64,000 nt of DNA, taken from assembly GCF_963681195.1 (NCBI RefSeq), contig NZ_OY808998.1, positions 1,116,001 to 1,180,000 on the forward strand. The letters run 5' to 3'. Numbering within the stretch: position 1 is the stretch's first letter; each line of letters begins with the position of its first letter. This document shows positions 63,457-64,000 of this stretch, in pieces. A program made the translations under genes and the position numbers. The notes beneath the pieces are model-generated. The model was not told the origin of the DNA. It did not search any database and saw only the letters and a list, made by a program, of their open reading frames with translations. Source of the stretch: Vibrio sp. 16 (lineage in GTDB: Bacteria > Pseudomonadota > Gammaproteobacteria > Enterobacterales > Vibrionaceae).

Positions 63457-64000
63457 TTAGTCCGATCGCTCTTTGGCTAGGCGCTCTTTTAAATAGTCCA
63501 AAAACAGTTTGGTGCGCGTGTGTTGGTAGTCCAATTTAGGGTAATAGGCGTACACGGTCGCTTCATCTGCCGTGATGTTTGGTAAGATGCGTCGAAGCGT
63601 GCCGTTATTGAGATCGTCTTTGATCATCACATCGTTTGTGACCAAGATTCCCATGCTGTTTTTCGCGGCATAGAACATTGCCTCTGGGTTGGTTGTTGCA
63701 AAATTGCCAGACAGCATGATGCGTTTTCCCTGCGTTAGTGTGATCTCTCTTTGCGGTCTCTCCCCCCATATCAGGGCATTGTGCGAGGTCAATTCTTCGA
63801 TTGTTTTCGGTTCTCCGTGAGTCTCTATATAGCTTGGTGAGGCATAGAAGCCCGCTTTATGCTCGAAGAGTGGTGTCGCTTTGAAGCTAAGTGAGTTGAG
63901 TTGCTCCAACTCGCGACTGATAAAAAGATCCAAACTCAGCTCTGGCAGTTGCCCTGGTGTCGTTGTGATTAGCTGAATGCGAATATCGGGATACATGCGA
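63457..64000 (-). CDS. LysR-family regulator, C-terminal part (partial)
   Basis: Only the last 181 codons are in the window; the frame is open to the right edge. The visible part is the LysR substrate-binding domain: YPDIRIQLITT, LDLFISRELEQL, HKAGFYASPSYIETHGEPKTIEEL, NSMGILVTNDVM and the final helix LFLDYLKERLA. The helix-turn-helix lies outside. Target and effector are unknown. The neighbouring GAF-GGDEF gene is on the same strand, 101 bp away. Confidence 0.87.
   Translation of the reverse strand, partial: RMYPDIRIQLITTTPGQLPELSLDLFISRELEQLNSLSFKATPLFEHKAGFYASPSYIETHGEPKTIEELTSHNALIWGERPQREITLTQGKRIMLSGNFATTNPEAMFYAAKNSMGILVTNDVMIKDDLNNGTLRRILPNITADEATVYAYYPKLDYQHTRTKLFLDYLKERLAKERSD

Overview
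The window reads as a Vibrio chromosome segment. The strongest marker is a Qrr quorum-sensing small RNA at about 29173-29280, complete with a sigma-54 promoter and two LuxO-type sites. A VxrAB-type two-component system with its DUF2861 partner and several Vibrio-type families (DUF2850, DUF3541, DUF3612) agree with this. There is no phage, integrase, IS element or CRISPR array. Gene order looks like a patchwork of short accessory modules. The replicon and species cannot be decided from the sequence alone.

Left part (1-19 kb): the window opens inside a CSS-motif/EAL cyclic-di-GMP phosphodiesterase. This is divergent from one enormous gene (5819 codons) for a type I secreted, LapA-like RTX adhesin. 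The adhesin has an N-terminal retention module, a TAAG motif suited to LapG-type proteolysis, ten near-identical ~270-residue repeats, further Ig/cadherin-like domains and a C-terminal RTX block. An orphan Flp pilin follows.

19-29 kb: TetR regulator, MFS exporter, MscS-type channel, DUF2850 protein, nucleoside phosphorylase PpnP, a small tail-anchored protein, two diguanylate cyclases, a DUF3541 protein and a DUF962/Mpo1-like protein.

29-38.5 kb: the Qrr gene, then a RamB-like HTH regulator (DUF3612) divergent from a small stand-alone protein resembling only the inserted alpha/beta domain of malate synthase G. Three direct repeats at 14-bp spacing sit between them. Next come a MaoC-type hydratase, tRNA-Ser(UGA), a secreted protein coupled to a secreted trypsin-like protease, a CPA1 antiporter and a VOC protein. 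A small metal/Fe-S-flavoured cluster follows (DUF134 regulator, NqrM-like and NifX-like proteins) with a perfect 26-bp palindrome at its promoter.

38.6-49.5 kb: fructose-6-phosphate aldolase is divergent from a glycyl-radical activase and enzyme of the YbiY/YbiW type, followed by a DeoR regulator. A perfect FNR box and TTTCA/TGAAA operator-like repeats lie in the promoter. This matches the E. coli anhydroglycolysis genes. A secreted glycosidase-like protein and vxrC-vxrB-vxrA follow.

49.8-61.5 kb: an iron-sparing island. sufABCDSE is divergent from the class Ib ribonucleotide reductase operon nrdHIEF, and a fagA-like gene precedes fumC (iron-free fumarase). All three promoters carry a Fur-box-like palindrome. 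The logic is to build Fe-S clusters under stress and to replace iron-dependent enzymes by manganese- or metal-independent ones.

61.5-64 kb: a GAF-GGDEF protein and an EAL protein that look like one bifunctional gene split by a frameshift, then a partial LysR regulator running off the right end.
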